NCBI GenBank assembly: GCA_903772945.1
Contig: CAICTM010001214.1
Location: 1-34,048, forward strand
Length of the DNA: 34,048 nucleotides
Direction: 5' to 3'
DNA from: Seminavis robusta
Taxonomy: Eukaryota > Bacillariophyta > Bacillariophyceae > Naviculales > Naviculaceae
Shown: positions 1 through 12,929 of the stretch, piece by piece
Numbering within the stretch: the first letter of the stretch is position 1
How the letters are laid out: each line of letters opens with the position of its first letter
The notes under the pieces: model-generated
The model's database searches: none
Told to the model about the DNA's origin: nothing
What the model saw: the letters and a program-made list of their open reading frames with translations, nothing else
Position numbers and translations under genes: made by a program

Positions 1-237
1 TTATATTCTCTACGGATTTTGTATCATAAATTGGGACCAAGGTGGAGATGCATGAGCGTTGTCAAAATGGGCCTGAAAGCACCTCAAATGCCATGAAAGT
101 CCAATGAATTCCAACTAGCTGTAGCATAGCTTGTATGTGAGATTTCAAAGAGATCCTGGTCTCGTCAGGAGGGCTCATTCTTCCATTATAGAACTGCCTG
201 AAGCGATGCGACGGTAATCGCAAATTAAGTGTCAGTG

Positions 238-2543
238 TGAAGGATCAGTGAGTCAGGCATCATGGTAGTCCCTAGCGTCCAGTCAGGAGTATCCAACCTC
301 CAGCCAGTAGGCACCAAACCAAGGACTGGCCCTGTCAGTCAGCAGGAGGGCAGCAAAGCTCTCTGCTGGACCTGGGCCAGCTCTCCTCAGGAGCTGGAGC
401 CTTCGTTATTCAATCGTGTGGCAGCTGGGAACAGTACTATCTGCTACATCCTCTGCTCTCTGCCCGGCCTCAACAGATTGGTATCAACTGCTGGGTATCA
501 AAGGGCTACAAGCTAATCAGGTCGGTCAACTCGTACATCTAACTATGGAGAAGGACCCTCGCTGCTTGCTGGGAGATTAAGCCAACTGCGCATGCGTGTG
601 GGAGGCCAGCATAGCTGTGAGCTATCCCAGAGGAACAGAGCTCTCGCTCCTAAAAATCGTAATGGTGAAGAATCTCAATCCTGCATAAGACCCCCATTAC
701 CCCTAGAATAAGCATAAAGTACTGTACGCACTACCTACTAGTGAATTCACGAATTTGTCTGTTACATACGATTCGCCTATGCAGGATCGTGTTCCGATCG
801 GCGATTACACGGAACACGAAAGGATCCAGTGCATGTCAAAGGTCACATGCTTAGCCGTCAGTGTTGGAGAAATTATCCTGATACCTTATATAGATCGTGT
901 ATAAACATCTAGTCCGGTGCCAATCATATGCAAGAACCAGAGGAGTTTAGGTCTAAAGTTACGGGGGTCCTTGCAATTCAACACAAGATGCGATCACCAC
1001 CAGAAAATCCACTTCTGCTTCAAACCAAACACAAATAACCCTCAATAGCTGCGAATCTAGCACAGCAACTACAAGCAGAACCATAAGATCAGCAGCTCCA
1101 TATACAACCGAGAGAAGCTACATTCGCAAGATTACCACTCATTGACTAACTCAAGTGCTTCAAAAGACTTATTCAATTGAGTGTTTTGAGTTTGAGAGAA
1201 TGAATTATGAGAGGATATGAAAGCTATGAAACTAATCACGAGAGAGTCCACAATCAAAGATCGTGATCTGAACTCCCGCGGGGACGTAGAGTGTGATAGA
1301 TAGGTTGCGTAGCAATCCTACCACTCCACGATCCAAAAACGGAAACGCGTGGAAGATCGTCTAGATTTATCTAGTAAGCGTGGAATCTCTCCACGCCAGC
1401 AATATCTAGCGCGATGTCCACCATGACCTAGGTGACTAGCGTCATGAGAACCCGTCTCATGACATCACGAAAGACTCAGTATGAGTCGAACTCAAACCCT
1501 ATCTAGGATCGAGTCGCGAAAAGGCTAAGAGCCGTGATTGCAAAGTGACCTACATAATCATATCCATAGCAAAGAGTAACTATAGCACAGAGAAGAGGTG
1601 CACAAATACGCACACAGCCTCACATAAGAGCATCGAAAACACTCAACACGAAAGAGGGCGCGGGAAGAATCCCATCTAATCCACGACGTCACCGAGATCG
1701 AACATCCGGCCGGACTACGTGATCCAAGGATAAGATAAGAAGAAACCACACGGATTGTCACCACGCGAGTCCTTTATCCAGGTTAGTGAAGTCATTACGG
1801 TCATCGCGCGAGATACGTAGTCGATCCATCTTCATCACACGAACAGAAGTTTCGAACGGGGATCAAGCTAGTCCGACACAGGCGTTGCAAGCAAGGTACC
1901 CATACACAATCGATAGAGGACACTCAGCCGCACTCTGAGTAGGTATCGTGGCAAGCTCTAACTCAAGAATGAGTGATAGGTGTGTCGAGTAACGTGCGAC
2001 ATGAAAGAGTCAAAATCCGTAAACCACACGGAGTCCTAAAAACTCCACCGTTGCCTGTTTCACAGACTGATACTCACACAGTACTCACCAAGCATACAAA
2101 ATCTGCAAGAGCACAGAGGCATACGAAAGGCTACAGAGGATTGCTACTACCTGAGCCACGAAGGTCCATTCAATGGACACACAGAAGAACACCCCGAGTT
2201 CCCTGGAATTCCGTGAGCTGTCAACGACAGAGGCATCAGCCAAGTACACCAAGAGGGACGAAAAGAAGGCATCCGCCACCAAGCAACACTAACACTAGGG
2301 TGTGCCGCCTGTGAGCATCTTCCTGCGGTAAGCAAGCAGGTTCAAGAGAACACAGCAGTCAAAGGAACAAGCGCACAAGAGTGCATACAAGAGCACAAGA
2401 GTGCATTACTGGCGACTCTACCAGTGTGATGTAATCTAGAGTAAGAGATGTAAAGTTTGTATTTCCAAATAGTGAGCAGTATTATTATTTTCTAGAATAA
2501 GCCTGCAAATAAAGCTTAAAGCGATTGAGAGTGACCCGTCGCA
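238..2543 (-). repeat. Putative 3' LTR of the left-arm copia element
   Basis: On the minus strand, a purine run AAGGGAG lies about 80 bp after the end of the RNase H remnant and is followed by TGCGACGGG, the usual polypurine tract/TG start of an LTR. A plausible CA end is GATCCTTCA at 238. The length of 2.3 kb is long for copia, no 5' LTR is present to confirm it, and homology with the right arm continues past the proposed end, so the boundary is uncertain. It contains a hairpin at 1,378-1,396 (7-bp stem, 5-nt loop) that is also present in the right arm. No convincing gene lies inside. Confidence 0.45.
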
Positions 2544-2609
2544 CTCCCTTACAGCGAAAGAGAGCTGCGCAAGAAACGATAGGAGAGAGTCCCCAGCAAA
2601 AGCTGAGGT

Positions 2610-3345
2610 AAATTACCACCCCAGAGAGCCGAATGACGCAAAATGTGGAGCGGAAGACCCTAGTGAAAATGTCAGCCCGTGTTCCAGAGTCTGAATTACT
2701 TTCCACGATGCCCTTGACTCCCGATATTGACCTAAAGAAGTGGGACTATCTGCAAAACGTGGCGGGCTGACATTGGAACATTCACAAGAGACAGGCAACC
2801 GGTTGGTGTTCGAACACTGAGAGCGCACGAGACTGTCAGTAATATGGCTGTTCAGTTTGTTACCACTTGAGAAGGGTCGCATAGGAAGCAGCTCCTCATT
2901 GACATGCTGAAGCACACACACTCAGCAGCAGTGGAGCTCAGTAATGTCAGCTGCAGTTGCTGGACCAATGTAGGGCACCCAAACAAAGGCAAAACAAAAC
3001 CAGTGCGAAACTTGACGAAACAGGATCTGTCATCTCATATCCATAAAACCCGCGAAGTCAGCAACCACCCACATCAAGTCCTGATCAAGCTAGGGCTAAA
3101 ACAAAATGCCTTTGTCACTGCCATCAAGTACCGAATGACGTGATGGCTTGAGCATGGAATGCCTGGGTTGTGGCTGAATCGTGCACCTGATGTACACTAA
3201 AAGGATGTCGTGGCGAGAGTGGATGCAATGAGCAGCATCCAACTGCAGTGGAAGCTCCACCTTCCAAATGGGCACCCAGTTGTCAGCGGATCGTGGCAGC
3301 AGGAGAAAGCTTAGAGCTGGCTTCAGACATGCCAGTATATTCAAT
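2610..3345 (-). pseudogene. Copia RNase H remnant (left arm)
   Basis: Reading the minus strand across several frames recovers the end of a Ty1/copia polyprotein. The pieces are the RT-connection stretch with EYTGMSEAS, the first RNase H block with GLYGYEM, then MRELLPMR-like residues and NKLN, a VFEDNQ-like block and FFRS, ending near RADIFTRVFRST. In a working element RNase H removes the RNA template after first-strand synthesis. Here the domain is split by several stops and frameshifts and cannot be functional. It follows the RT remnant directly and is followed by the LTR-like region. The same domain is more readable in the right arm (9,530-10,300), which supports the call. Confidence 0.75.
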
Positions 3346-4150
3346 AACCTTGTTGAGAGCCCCTTGAGTCAATCCACAGTCCGTTAAATAACCAAGAACC
3401 AAAGAGGTGCCCTTGCTCCGTGAGAATATCCAAGCTTCTGGAGCTGTCCACGAGACAACAACTGTCCTGGACGAGCCAGATTGTCATCACATAATGTAAA
3501 CATGAGTTTGATGCTCTTAGTAAAAACAGGGTCTCTTGCGAGGTTCGCAAGTGGCTCATCCCACGACATAGATGCTCATAGAATAATTTGGTGAACGGTC
3601 CGCCTGTAGAGACTGTCAAGGCAAAACACAGTCCTGGCCTTCAAATCGTGGTCGAGTACTGAGGCAATTCCATGTACAATGGCGGCGAAGGCTGAGGGCT
3701 TGACAGAAAGCAAGAGAAAACAACTTGTCTCGATCCCATCCAGTGCGACGCAAGAGAAGACGCTCTCAACAGTGGCCAACGACAAGTGGAGAATATGCGG
3801 TCCTCATACTGAAAGGTCACCTCTGCAGTCACCATCAGATGAACTTTCAATGGCCACTGGACTCTGATCGTGTAACCCATGTCTCCGGGAATTGCCTTGA
3901 GGGGTGAGGGCATCGAAGAACGTGTACGATGTGCCAATGCCCATTTGCCTTCAAGGCTGCAATCTTGTGCGCCACGAATGGCTGCAGGTGCCCATTCGAG
4001 TCTCAGAGATTTCGAGAGGGTGTTCGGAATGGTGGAGCAGTGGGTGTTGAAGAATGCCAGGAAAATGCCTGGTGGGTCAAGGGGATATCCGGTTACCTGA
4101 GGTTGCAGCAGTGCCGAAATGGAGTGTCCAAAGGTCATAGCTAAGCACAA
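3345..4150 (-). pseudogene. Copia reverse transcriptase remnant (left arm)
   Basis: The minus strand shows the start of the RT domain: a SLEGK-W block, MPS-LK-IPG, KFKSRW and QVDF-NAF, then YMELPQY, FYEHLCRGMS and KSIKLMF. This order is typical of Ty1/copia RT, which copies element RNA into DNA in the cytoplasmic particle. The pieces lie in at least two frames. Where the catalytic Y-x-D-D block is expected (about 3,460-3,490), the readable frames give CDDN or LVQD and no intact motif. The domain sits between the integrase and RNase H remnants in the normal copia order. It is a fossil and not an expressed gene. Confidence 0.75.
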
Positions 4151-4189
4151 CGGCAGGGCATGAAGGGCGTGCTAAGTCTTCAGTTTTGG

Positions 4190-5590
4190 GTCATGTTCAG
4201 AGTCTTAGGCTTCTTGTTGTGAGCGTCCTACGGGATTCCGACGTTGGGGCAGCGACAGGGATTGAGCTCGCTGGGAACATCTGTTGGTGGGAAGTGCTAG
4301 ACGATGGGAGGCTCGCTGTCCAAGACGAAGGCAATATGTTGTGTCTGAAGCAATTGGTAGATGGTCTGGAATCTCCTGTGTGAAACCGATGGGGTGTGCT
4401 GGAGAAGGAAGCTGAAAAGTAATCATCCCCTGGTGGTCTGCTCGTTGTCGTCCTGCTCATAATGCTTTCCATGTCGAGCTCTGGAGAGATTATGGGGTGT
4501 TGGTGATGGCCTGTGTCCGTGAGTAAAGCCACTCGGCTGCGTAAGGGGTGGAGTGCCTCATCAAAGAGGGTTTCGAAGCGTGGAAGATTGCACTGGTGGG
4601 TCCATTCTGGAGGTGGGTGTATCGTGTCGAAGAGTACAACGGTGTTGCAAACAATCATCGTAGACAATGATTTACTGATGGCGAAAGGTAGTCCGTGTTG
4701 AAGGTGTGCATCAAACCAACAGTGTTTCTGAATGGACAGGTGAGGGTGCCAACATATTTTCCTCTCCTGGACCTGGGCTGCCATTTTGGAATGCTCTCCT
4801 CCGTTCACGGTGGTAACCGAGGTCCAAAAAAGTTAGGCTGTCCCAGGATGGGCATCGGAGACTTGAACCACACGGATAGTTCTGGAAAAATATCTCAATG
4901 GAGCAATTGCAGAGTGACGTGATCTTGATGTGTGGGGTGTAGAGTGTCGCGTGCATGAGAGACTTGCCAAAGGCCAAAGAAGTTCAGCTAACTTCCGGCC
5001 ATGAGAAGTGCATCATGTGGATCATCATGTCTAGTTTTTGTTACGTACAAGTTCTATGGCTTCTCTCTCAGAAACCTCATTGCTGGCTCATTGGCATCCG
5101 GTGTGCAGAGGTATCTGATTGAGCTGGGTGCCCTAATGGTGGACATATGCTGGGCTTTGGGGAAGATGCCATTGCGAATGTGATATGACTGAACCAACAC
5201 TCCACATGGTCGATACATTTAGACTGCGTAGGCTACTGCCGATGATAGAATGCAAGAAGCATTCAAATGGTAACGGGGTGATTGGGCAGATGCTGCTGAG
5301 TGCTTGCAGTCACAAAATAGTTGAAGTTCCACCGAACTAGGTTGCTGTCTTGGTCCCTTCCGCAGTGTTCAGCTCAAGCTTCCCGCCACTCTGATTCCCA
5401 ATTGGTCACTAAATGTGTCATAACCGGCTCCAATGTTCCTTCTTGAGGGCTACCTGTTTTGTCTGGAATGCTCTTGGTGACAGTAGGTAGTGGTCATGTT
5501 GTACTGACTTGCTTTCCATATTGACAGGCGGCACATTTATCGGATGGTCACCCGAACTTGGCTTCTAAGCAAACCAAGACCTCTGTTGGT
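4190..5590 (-). pseudogene. Copia integrase remnant (left arm)
   Basis: On the minus strand, a zinc-binding style CAACQYGKQ lies near 5,510-5,535. It is followed by degraded core sequence, a block with MHFSWPEVS, then LYTPHIK and IEIF, and the C-terminal signature resembling IPKWQPRSRRGKYVG in shifted frames (about 4,711-4,800). These match the integrase of Ty1/copia elements, which joins the cDNA to the host chromosome. Many stops and frameshifts break the domain. No gag or protease is recognisable upstream (beyond about 5,600), so the element is 5'-truncated. This arm reaches further into the N-terminal integrase than the right arm does. Confidence 0.7.
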
Positions 5591-5599
5591 CTAATGAAA

Positions 5600-7629
5600 C
5601 CACCCAGCCCATGAACTGAATGGGGAGAAAGACAGATGTCCTCCTTGATGCCATGCAGCCAGAATTGTCAATGTAGAAAGGTCTCGTGTTGTGATGAAAA
5701 CTGAAGTCATTGTTGTAGAGAAGAAGAGGTCTTCCTGTTTGTGAACAGAGTAAGTCGGTAGAAACTGGAGTGCAAACTTTCATTATAATTGTAGCATCTC
5801 CGCCCGTATGCCACTCAGCATAGGTCGTGGTAGCTGCGAAATGACGCTAGTTGCATGCTTTGGGTCAAGGCCTTGATGGACAAAGAAAGCTTGAGGATTA
5901 GCGAGTTGTTGAAAGTATCAGGATGATTAAGAACCTGCGCCTAAAGTGGATCACACATGCTGGCTTCACAAAGGCTCTAAGCAGTGGAGGGCGATGGACC
6001 TCGATTTCTCCCCAACCTCCCCAGCCCTTGTTATCCTCTGAGGACCAGGTGGTCCCAGAAAGCCTGTGATAAAGTGGGGTCAACATCACCTTGAAAAGTA
6101 TGGGGAAGAATAGAAACATCCATTTAATCAATAAAGCAACGAACGAACATTATGGTGCAACAAAGAAAGAATATAGGGAGATAAATGACATAAAGAAATG
6201 GTAGTGATAACGCTTCTTCCAGTACGGCTGTGTTGCAGGAAGAATAACTCAAAATTATTAAGTGAAATCATGCCAGTGACTCGTATACAGGTAAACACGA
6301 TAGAGTCTTGATATATGTAATAGATGTGGAACTTTGTCCTTATTAATGACTAGCTATTCAACGGCAGCACTCAATTACCACATTACATTGAGACCATAAA
6401 TAATATAATGCTACTCAGTGAAAATGTCCCTCGAATCCCAATTAGTTGTTCTGAGATTGTACTCCGTTGATGATTGCCTTGCGTTACTGCCCACTTTTTT
6501 GGTCCGACGTTCTCGATACTAGAATTGAGTGTTAGTATAGAGGCCGTACTATTGCGAGTATCAAAAAGAATGATAAATTTGCACGATGTCCAATCCAACT
6601 GGGTGTCTACCAGGTTCCATATCCCGTCTTTTTACTAATATGTAATCCCGCTCTAGCATTTCTCGTCTTTCACCACAAACACTACCCAACAGACATGCTC
6701 ATACCTCCCTAGCCTCTTTCTACTCTTATGTGCGTTTACTCCTCCAGGCCTGACTATTCATAATCCCTCTAATGGAAAGCATTTAAAAATTCAGATATGC
6801 TGACTCCTCTTTATCATACAACTATCTTTTCAGAATCCGAATCTTCTGTTCCTCTCCACAAAAGATAAAGTTCTTAACTACTATACAATGTACCTCCCTT
6901 CATTACCCATACCAACTGAAACTTTCTATTGACAAAATTGTGTATCAAATGACCAAGTTAATCATAGTATGGGGCAACTTCCTTCTACCAATTGTCTATC
7001 TCTTCTAGAGGACTCTGGTCGGATTTCTTTAGAACCCCAACAAGACGTTTCTGATTTTAGGCACTTGACACAGCAAAGTCTGTGTTGGTGATTCCATTTC
7101 CCGAAAAAAATGTGCCGTGAACACCCTGTCCCATTTAATGGAAATAGTTGCCTGGTCAGACCAAATGACCCTTACCAAAATCGAAAGATATCCAAAATCG
7201 ATACCATTATACGGTGGGCCCTAAAAGAAAAGGAATACTTTTCAGCCTCAAACTGGCATTATTTAGACCCCCAATTTTCTTTACGTTCCTACTATTCTGA
7301 GCGCAGTCCTTATTTCCCTTTTGAGATGATAATTTCTTCTTACCACCAATTCCTGAAGCACAGGGAATACATCACATAAAGTTATTTACCTGAGTATTTA
7401 GAGAATTTAACCAACTAAATTTTCTGTCTATTATGCCCATCTTATTCAACTAGCCCTTACCTGCCAGCCCCATTCCTGTGCCCCCATCCCACCCAGTAAT
7501 ATGTGCCTTTTCTGATCTCCATATATATGAAATCCCCAAATATAGACTGCTTAGTTCTCTTTCTCATTCCTTACCTTCTAGATAGGTCATCTTGATCCCC
7601 ATCTCTTCTCATATCATGGGTGTGTCCCG
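5600..7629. other. AT-rich spacer between the inverted arms, no recognisable gene
   Basis: Homology between the arms ends on either side of this stretch. It is visibly richer in A and T than its surroundings, especially 6,100-7,600. Open frames are short: 77 codons on the minus strand at 5,898-6,131, 71 codons on the minus strand at 6,383-6,598 and 89 codons on the plus strand at 7,110-7,379. None shows a motif I recognise. The outer part on the left (5,600-5,800) could still be decayed pre-integrase sequence of the left-arm element. Confidence 0.5.
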
Positions 7630-7639
7630 TTTGGTTCAG

Positions 7640-8600
7640 TCATACACCTGACATGGCTCTTACAAAGCCAAGCAATATGTCAACTCTTGGACCACCATCA
7701 ATCAATCATATACTCTGCAACCGGTGCCAAATGGCAGAATGCGGTTTCTGAGGGAGCCATTAAAATTGTAGTAACCAAAGCTAGAACAATGATAATCCAT
7801 GCTGCACTTCTATTGCCGTAAGTTGATGATGAATCCCTTTGGGCCTTGGCAGTCGCTCAGCACCCCTTTACAACCACACTCCAAATTCAGTTCCTGGCAT
7901 TCCTCCCATTGAGATATTTTCCAGACTGTCAGTGATGGCAAAGTCATCAGAAATGCCCTTCCATGGGGATGCCCTGCCTATGTGTTTGGAACCTCGGCTT
8001 ACCAGTGAAGGAGGAAGATTCCAAAATGGCAGCCAGGTCCAGGAGAGGCAAATATGTTGGACCTCACCTGTTCATTCAAAAATGTTGGGTTGATCCGCAA
8101 CTACAACCGGATACCTTTCGCCCCAGTACCATTTGTCTATGATATTGGTTTGAACAGTTACTCTTCAGAAGATCACCACCTCCAGAATGGACAAACATGT
8201 GCATTTTCCAACGCTTCGAACCCTCTTTGATGAGGACACTCCACCTCCTTAGCAGACGAGTGGCTTACTCCAGGGGAAAAGCCATCAACCAAGCACCGAT
8301 CTCATCTTCAGAAGCTTCGACAGGGAGAAAGTTATGGCAGGATGACAAGAGAAAGAAAAAGGAGATGATTACATTTTCAACTCCGTCTCCAGCACAGCAC
8401 CCCAGGTTTCACACAGGGAGATTCCAGACCGTCTACCATTGTTTCAGACCCAACAATTGCCTTCGTCTGGACAAGGGAGCCTCCCATCGTTAGCACTCCC
8501 ACCACAGATGTTCCCATCGAGGCAATCCTGTCGCTGCCCCACGTCGGAATCCCATAGGACAGTCACAACAAGAAGCCTGAGATCTGAACAGACCCAAAAC
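7640..8600 (+). pseudogene. Copia integrase remnant (right arm)
   Basis: Plus-strand frames give an end-of-core block with QNAVSEGAIK and ARTMIIHAALL, then LYNHTPNSVPG and PIEIFSRL, then the C-terminal WQPRSRRGKYVG-like block in a shifted frame near 8,020-8,060. The glutamate in the SEGAIK block corresponds to the catalytic E of the DDE triad. The part with the two aspartates is missing because the copy starts here, so it is 5'-truncated. Several frameshifts and stops are present. It lies directly upstream of the RT remnant in the same orientation and matches 4,190-5,215 of the left arm. Confidence 0.75.
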
Positions 8601-9530
8601 TGAGACTATGCCACGCCTTCATCCCTGCTCAGTTGTGCTCTTAGCTATGACTTGGAATCACTCAATTTCAGGCACATGTGCAAGCTCAGGTGAATGGTTA
8701 TTCACCCTTGACCAACCCCAGGAATCGTTCTCATACTGGCATTCTTCAAAGCCCACTGGCTCTCAAGGCCAAAAACTTCCAGAGACCCGAGATCTCCCAT
8801 CTCTGAAGGAATCTCTGATTGGACCATGCAGGCCACTTCTGGGCAGCATGGACAAAGAAATTGCCAGCCTTGAAGGAAAGGACTTGGCACATCGTACAAC
8901 GTTCTCAATGCCCTCACACCTCAAGCAGTTCCCGGAACATGGTACAACGAATCAAAGAGGTACCAGATGGCCAATTGAAAAAGTTCAAATCTAGATGGGC
9001 TGCAGAGGTGACCTTCAATCCTATGAAGGCCCGCACATTCTCCACTTGTCGGTTGCCCACGTTAGAGCGGTCTTCTTGCAGCGCGCATGGATGGGATCGA
9101 GACAAGTTATTTTACTCTTGTTTCTGTCAGTCCTCAGGCCTGCCACCAGCCATTGTACATGGAATGCCTCAGTACTATCGACCAAAGATTATGAGGACAG
9201 GACTGTGTTTTGAAACTTGACAAGTCATCTATGGCAGACCAGATTCACCCAAATTATTCTATGAGCATCTATGTCGCTGGATGATCCAACTTGGTTTCGA
9301 AACCTCAGAAGCAACTGTTTTTTATTCATAAGGAGCATAACTCATGTATTAAATTATTGTGATCCAAATCTGGCTCAGTCCGGACAATGATTGATTGATT
9401 ATGTTGGCAGCTCCAGAGCTTGGATATGATCTCACCATGGAAGACAAGGGAGACATTTTGATTCCTTGGTATTAATTTTGAAAAACAGGGAGACAATGTG
9501 AATTGACTCAAAAGGGTCATCAACAAGGTT
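8600..9530 (+). pseudogene. Copia reverse transcriptase remnant (right arm)
   Basis: Plus-strand frames show TWHIVQRSQ, VPDGQLKKFKSRW, RAWMGSRQV, FCQSSGLP, MPQYYRPK and FYEHLCRW, followed by LGYDLTMEDKGD and ELTQKG. These are consecutive blocks of a Ty1/copia RT in the right order. Frames change several times and stops occur, for example around 9,330-9,480 where the YVDD region should be. The remnant is flanked by integrase and RNase H remnants of the same element. It is somewhat better preserved than the left-arm copy. Confidence 0.8.
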
Positions 9531-10300
9531 ATGAATACACTGGCATGTCTGAAGCCGCTCTAAGCTTTCTCCTGTGCCACCGATCCGCTCGGGCTGACAA
9601 ACTGGGGGCCCATTTGAAGAAGAGTGGAGCTATCCTGCTGCAGTTGGGATGCTCTTTATATTGCGTCGAACACTGCCCAGACATCACTTTAATGTACACA
9701 GGTAGCAGATTCAGCCACAAACCCAGGCATTCCCATGCTCAAGCCATCAACGAACATTCGGTACTGATTGGCACAAGTGACAAAGGCTTTTGTTTTAGCC
9801 CTAACCTGATCAGGACTTGATTGTGGGTGGATGCTGACTTCGCGGGTTGTATGGATATGAGGATGATCAGGATCCTTTTCCGTCAAGTCTCCCTGTTTTG
9901 TTTGACTTTTTGTGGGCCCTATCATTTGTCCAGCAACTGCAGACTGACTTACTTGAGCTCCACTGCTTGCTGAGTATGTTGCTTCAGCATGTCAATGAGG
10001 GAGCTGCTTCTATGCGAGCCTTGCTCAAAGAATTGGTAACAAACTGAACATGCCCGTAATTAATGACAGTCTGTGCGCTCTAAGTGTTCGAAGACAACCA
10101 AAGTTGCTGTCTCTTGTGAATGTTCCCAAGATGTTGCAGCGCAACAAGTATTGGCATTAAAGTACCACTTCTTTAGGTCAAATACAGGGAGTCAAGGGCA
10201 TCGTGGCAAGTACATTCCGACTCTGAAACAACGGGCCGACATCTCACTAAGGGTCTGCCAGCCCACAGTTTGCGGTCATTCGAAGCTCCTCATGGGGTGT
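9530..10300 (+). pseudogene. Copia RNase H remnant (right arm)
   Basis: The plus strand recovers EYTGMSEA, RPDIT-like and RFSHKPRHSHAQAI, then GTSDKG, a VDADF-like block, YGYEDDQDP, LQTD-LE, NKLNMPV, a VFEDNQ-like block, ALKYHFFRSN and finally KLLMG near 10,290. These are the RNase H blocks of a Ty1/copia polyprotein, including positions that normally carry the catalytic acidic residues. They are spread over several frames. The end near KLLMG fits the usual C-terminus of this lineage, and a purine run and LTR-like start follow about 75 bp later. Confidence 0.8.
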
Positions 10301-10374
10301 AATTTACCTCAGCACTTTGCTGGGGACTCTCTCCTATCGTTTCTTGCGACAGCTTCATTTCAGCTGTAAGGGAG

Positions 10375-12929
10375 TGCGACGGGATACAGCTTACAATTCA
10401 GCTTTACAGCTTTACTATTTGCAGGCTTATTCTAGAAAATAATCAATAACTGCTCACTTATTTGGCAATACAAACTTTACATCTCTTAGATCCTTAGATT
10501 AATCAATGCACAATGGTATTGTCGCAGTAATGCACTCTTGTGCTTTCTTGTAATGCACTCTTGTGCTTGCTTGTTCCTTGGAACTTGCTTGTGTTCTCGT
10601 GGAACTGACTGTGTGGATACTCCTGCAGGAAGGATCTCAAGGCGGACACTACTCGTGTAGTGTTGCTTGGTGGCTGGATAGCCTTCTTTTCGTCCCTCTT
10701 GGTGTACTGGCTGAATAGCCTCTGTCGTTGACAGCTCACGGAATTCCAGAGGAACTCGTGGTGTTCTTCTTGATGTGTCCATTGGATGGACCTTTTCGTG
10801 GCTCAGGGTAGTAGCGAACTCCTCTGTAGCCTTTCGTATGCCTCTGTGCTCTTGCAGATGGCTTTGGTATGCTTGGTTGAGTACACTGTGTGAGTATTAC
10901 AGTGTGAAACAGGCAAACGGTGGAGTTTTAGAACTCCGTGTGGTTTACCGGGATTTTTGTACTTCTCTTCATAGTAGCACTGTATCACTCGAATCAACCT
11001 ATCTCACTCAATTCTTGGAGTTAGAAGCTTGCACTGATACATACTCAGAGATGCGGCTAGATGTCCTCTATCGATTGATGTATGGGTCCTCTTGCTTGCA
11101 ACGCCTGTGTCAGGATCAAGCTTGATCCCCGTTCGACAACTTCTGTTCGTTGTGATGAGATGGATCAAAATCCTCGTAATCTCGCGCGATGACGTAATCG
11201 ACTTCAACTCACTGGATAAGAGGACTACCGCGATGGTGACAATAGCAAATCCGTGTGGAATCTTCTTCTTGATCTACCTATACTCTTGGATCAACGTAGT
11301 TCCGGCCGGAAACTGTTCGATCGATCGGTGACGTCCGAATGGGATTGAAGATGGGATTCTTCCCGCGCGCACCTCTTTCGTGTTAGAGGTGTTTCGATGC
11401 TCTTATAGTGAGGCTGTGTGCAGTATTTGTGCACCTCTTCTCTGTTGCTATAGTTACTCTTTGCTATGATTGATATAGTCTTGTAGGATCAACTTTGCAA
11501 TACACGGCTCTTAGCCTTATTCGCGACTCGATCCTAGATAGGGTTTGAGTTCGACTCATGACTGAGTCTTTCGTGAATAGTCACTGAGACAGGGTTCTCA
11601 TGACCGCTAGTCATACTAGGTCGATGGTGAAACATCGCGCTAGATATTTAGCTGGCGTGGAGAGATTCCACGCTACTAGATAAATGCTAGACGAATCTTC
11701 CACGCGTTCCGTTTTTGGATCGTGGAGTGAGTAGGATTGCTACCGCAACCTACTCTATCACACTCTACAGTCTCCCGCGGGAGTTCAGATCTACGATCCT
11801 TTGATTGTGGATCTCTCTCGTTGATTAGTTTTCATAGCTTTCTAATCCTCTCATAACTTTCATTCTCTCAAACTCAAAACACTCGAAAGATCTTTACACT
11901 AGCTTTTAGCGTAGTGCAACTTGATGTTATCAATCTCGAGGTGTTGATCTTGCTTCGCTCGAGATGAGACTTTTGCTTTTCAGTGTTGTTTGCTAGTAAT
12001 ACTGCAGCTTATTGAGGGGTGATTTGGTTTTGGTTTAAGCTGAAAAGCAAAAGTGAGGATTTTCTGGTGGTGCATAGCAATTCTTGTGATTGAATTGGAT
12101 ATAAGGACCCCCGTAACACTTTAGACCTAAAACTCCCTCGGTTCCTTGCATCATGAATATGCATGCGAACCGGACTAGATGTTTAATACACGAGTCAATA
12201 ATAATTGAGGTATCAGGAATATTTCCTCCAACACTGACAGGCTTAAGCAAAACATGTGACCTTTGAAACATGCATCGGATTCTTTCGTGTTCCGTGTAAT
12301 CGCCGATCGGAACACGAATCCTGCATAGAGCGAATACGTATAGTAAAACAGAACAAATTCGTGAATTCACTAGTAGGTAGATGCGTACAGTACTTTATAT
12401 AGCAAATTATTCTAAGGGGTGCAATGGTGGGCTTATGCAGGATTAGAGTTCTTCACCATATACGATAACTTTTAGGAGCGAGAGCTCTGGATTCCTCTGG
12501 GATAGCTCCAACAGCTATGCTGGCCTACAACTCCAGCATGCGCAGTTGGCTTATCTCCCAGCAAAGCAGCAAGAAAGGATCGTCCTTTCTACCATAGTTA
12601 AGAAAATAGTACGAAAGATTGAGACCGATCCTGATTAGCTTGTAGCCCCTTTGATACCGCAGCAGTTGATACCAATCCTGTTGAGGCCGGGCAGAAGCAG
12701 TAGGAGGTAGCAGATAGTACTGTTCCCAGACTGCCACTGCACGATTGAATAACGAAGGCTCCCAGCTCCTGAGGAGAGCTGGCCCAAAGGGTCCAGCAGA
12801 GAGCTTTGCTGGCCCTCCTGTCTGACTGACAGGGCCAAGTCCTTGGTTTGGTGCCTACTGGCTGGAGGTGTTGGAATACTCCTGAGGCACGACAAGGCTC
12901 CCTGAACTGCCTGACTACCTGATCCTTCA
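10375..12929 (+). repeat. Putative 3' LTR of the right-arm copia element
   Basis: The stretch starts with TGCGACGGG just after a GTAAGGGAG purine run. A possible end is GATCCTTCA at 12,929. It matches 238-2,543 in inverted orientation, including the hairpin at 11,655-11,673 (GCGTGGA stem). The length of about 2.55 kb is long for a copia LTR. There is no second LTR to prove the limits. Small open frames inside it are not conserved between the arms in a way that suggests coding. Confidence 0.45.

Larger units (their letters stand above)
1..5215. repeat. Left arm of a large imperfect inverted repeat
   Basis: The reverse complement of this stretch can be aligned by eye, in order, with about 7,630-13,120. 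Anchors are the integrase end (4,990-5,203 with about 7,630-7,830), the RT/RNase H junction (3,240-3,350 with about 9,510-9,610), the start of the LTR-like region (2,543 with 10,375), a run ending in GATCCTTCA (238 with 12,929), and a flanking block containing GGCCCATTTTGA (about 70-80 with about 13,080). The arms differ by many substitutions and indels, so the duplication is old. The left edge is cut by the window, so the true arm may be longer. Confidence 0.85.

Noticed and set aside
262..516. Short frame of 84 codons, with similar frames in the copies at 12,635-12,895 and 16,704-16,955
   Set aside because: The similarity follows from the DNA repeat. The frames differ by indels and have no motif, so coding is not supported.
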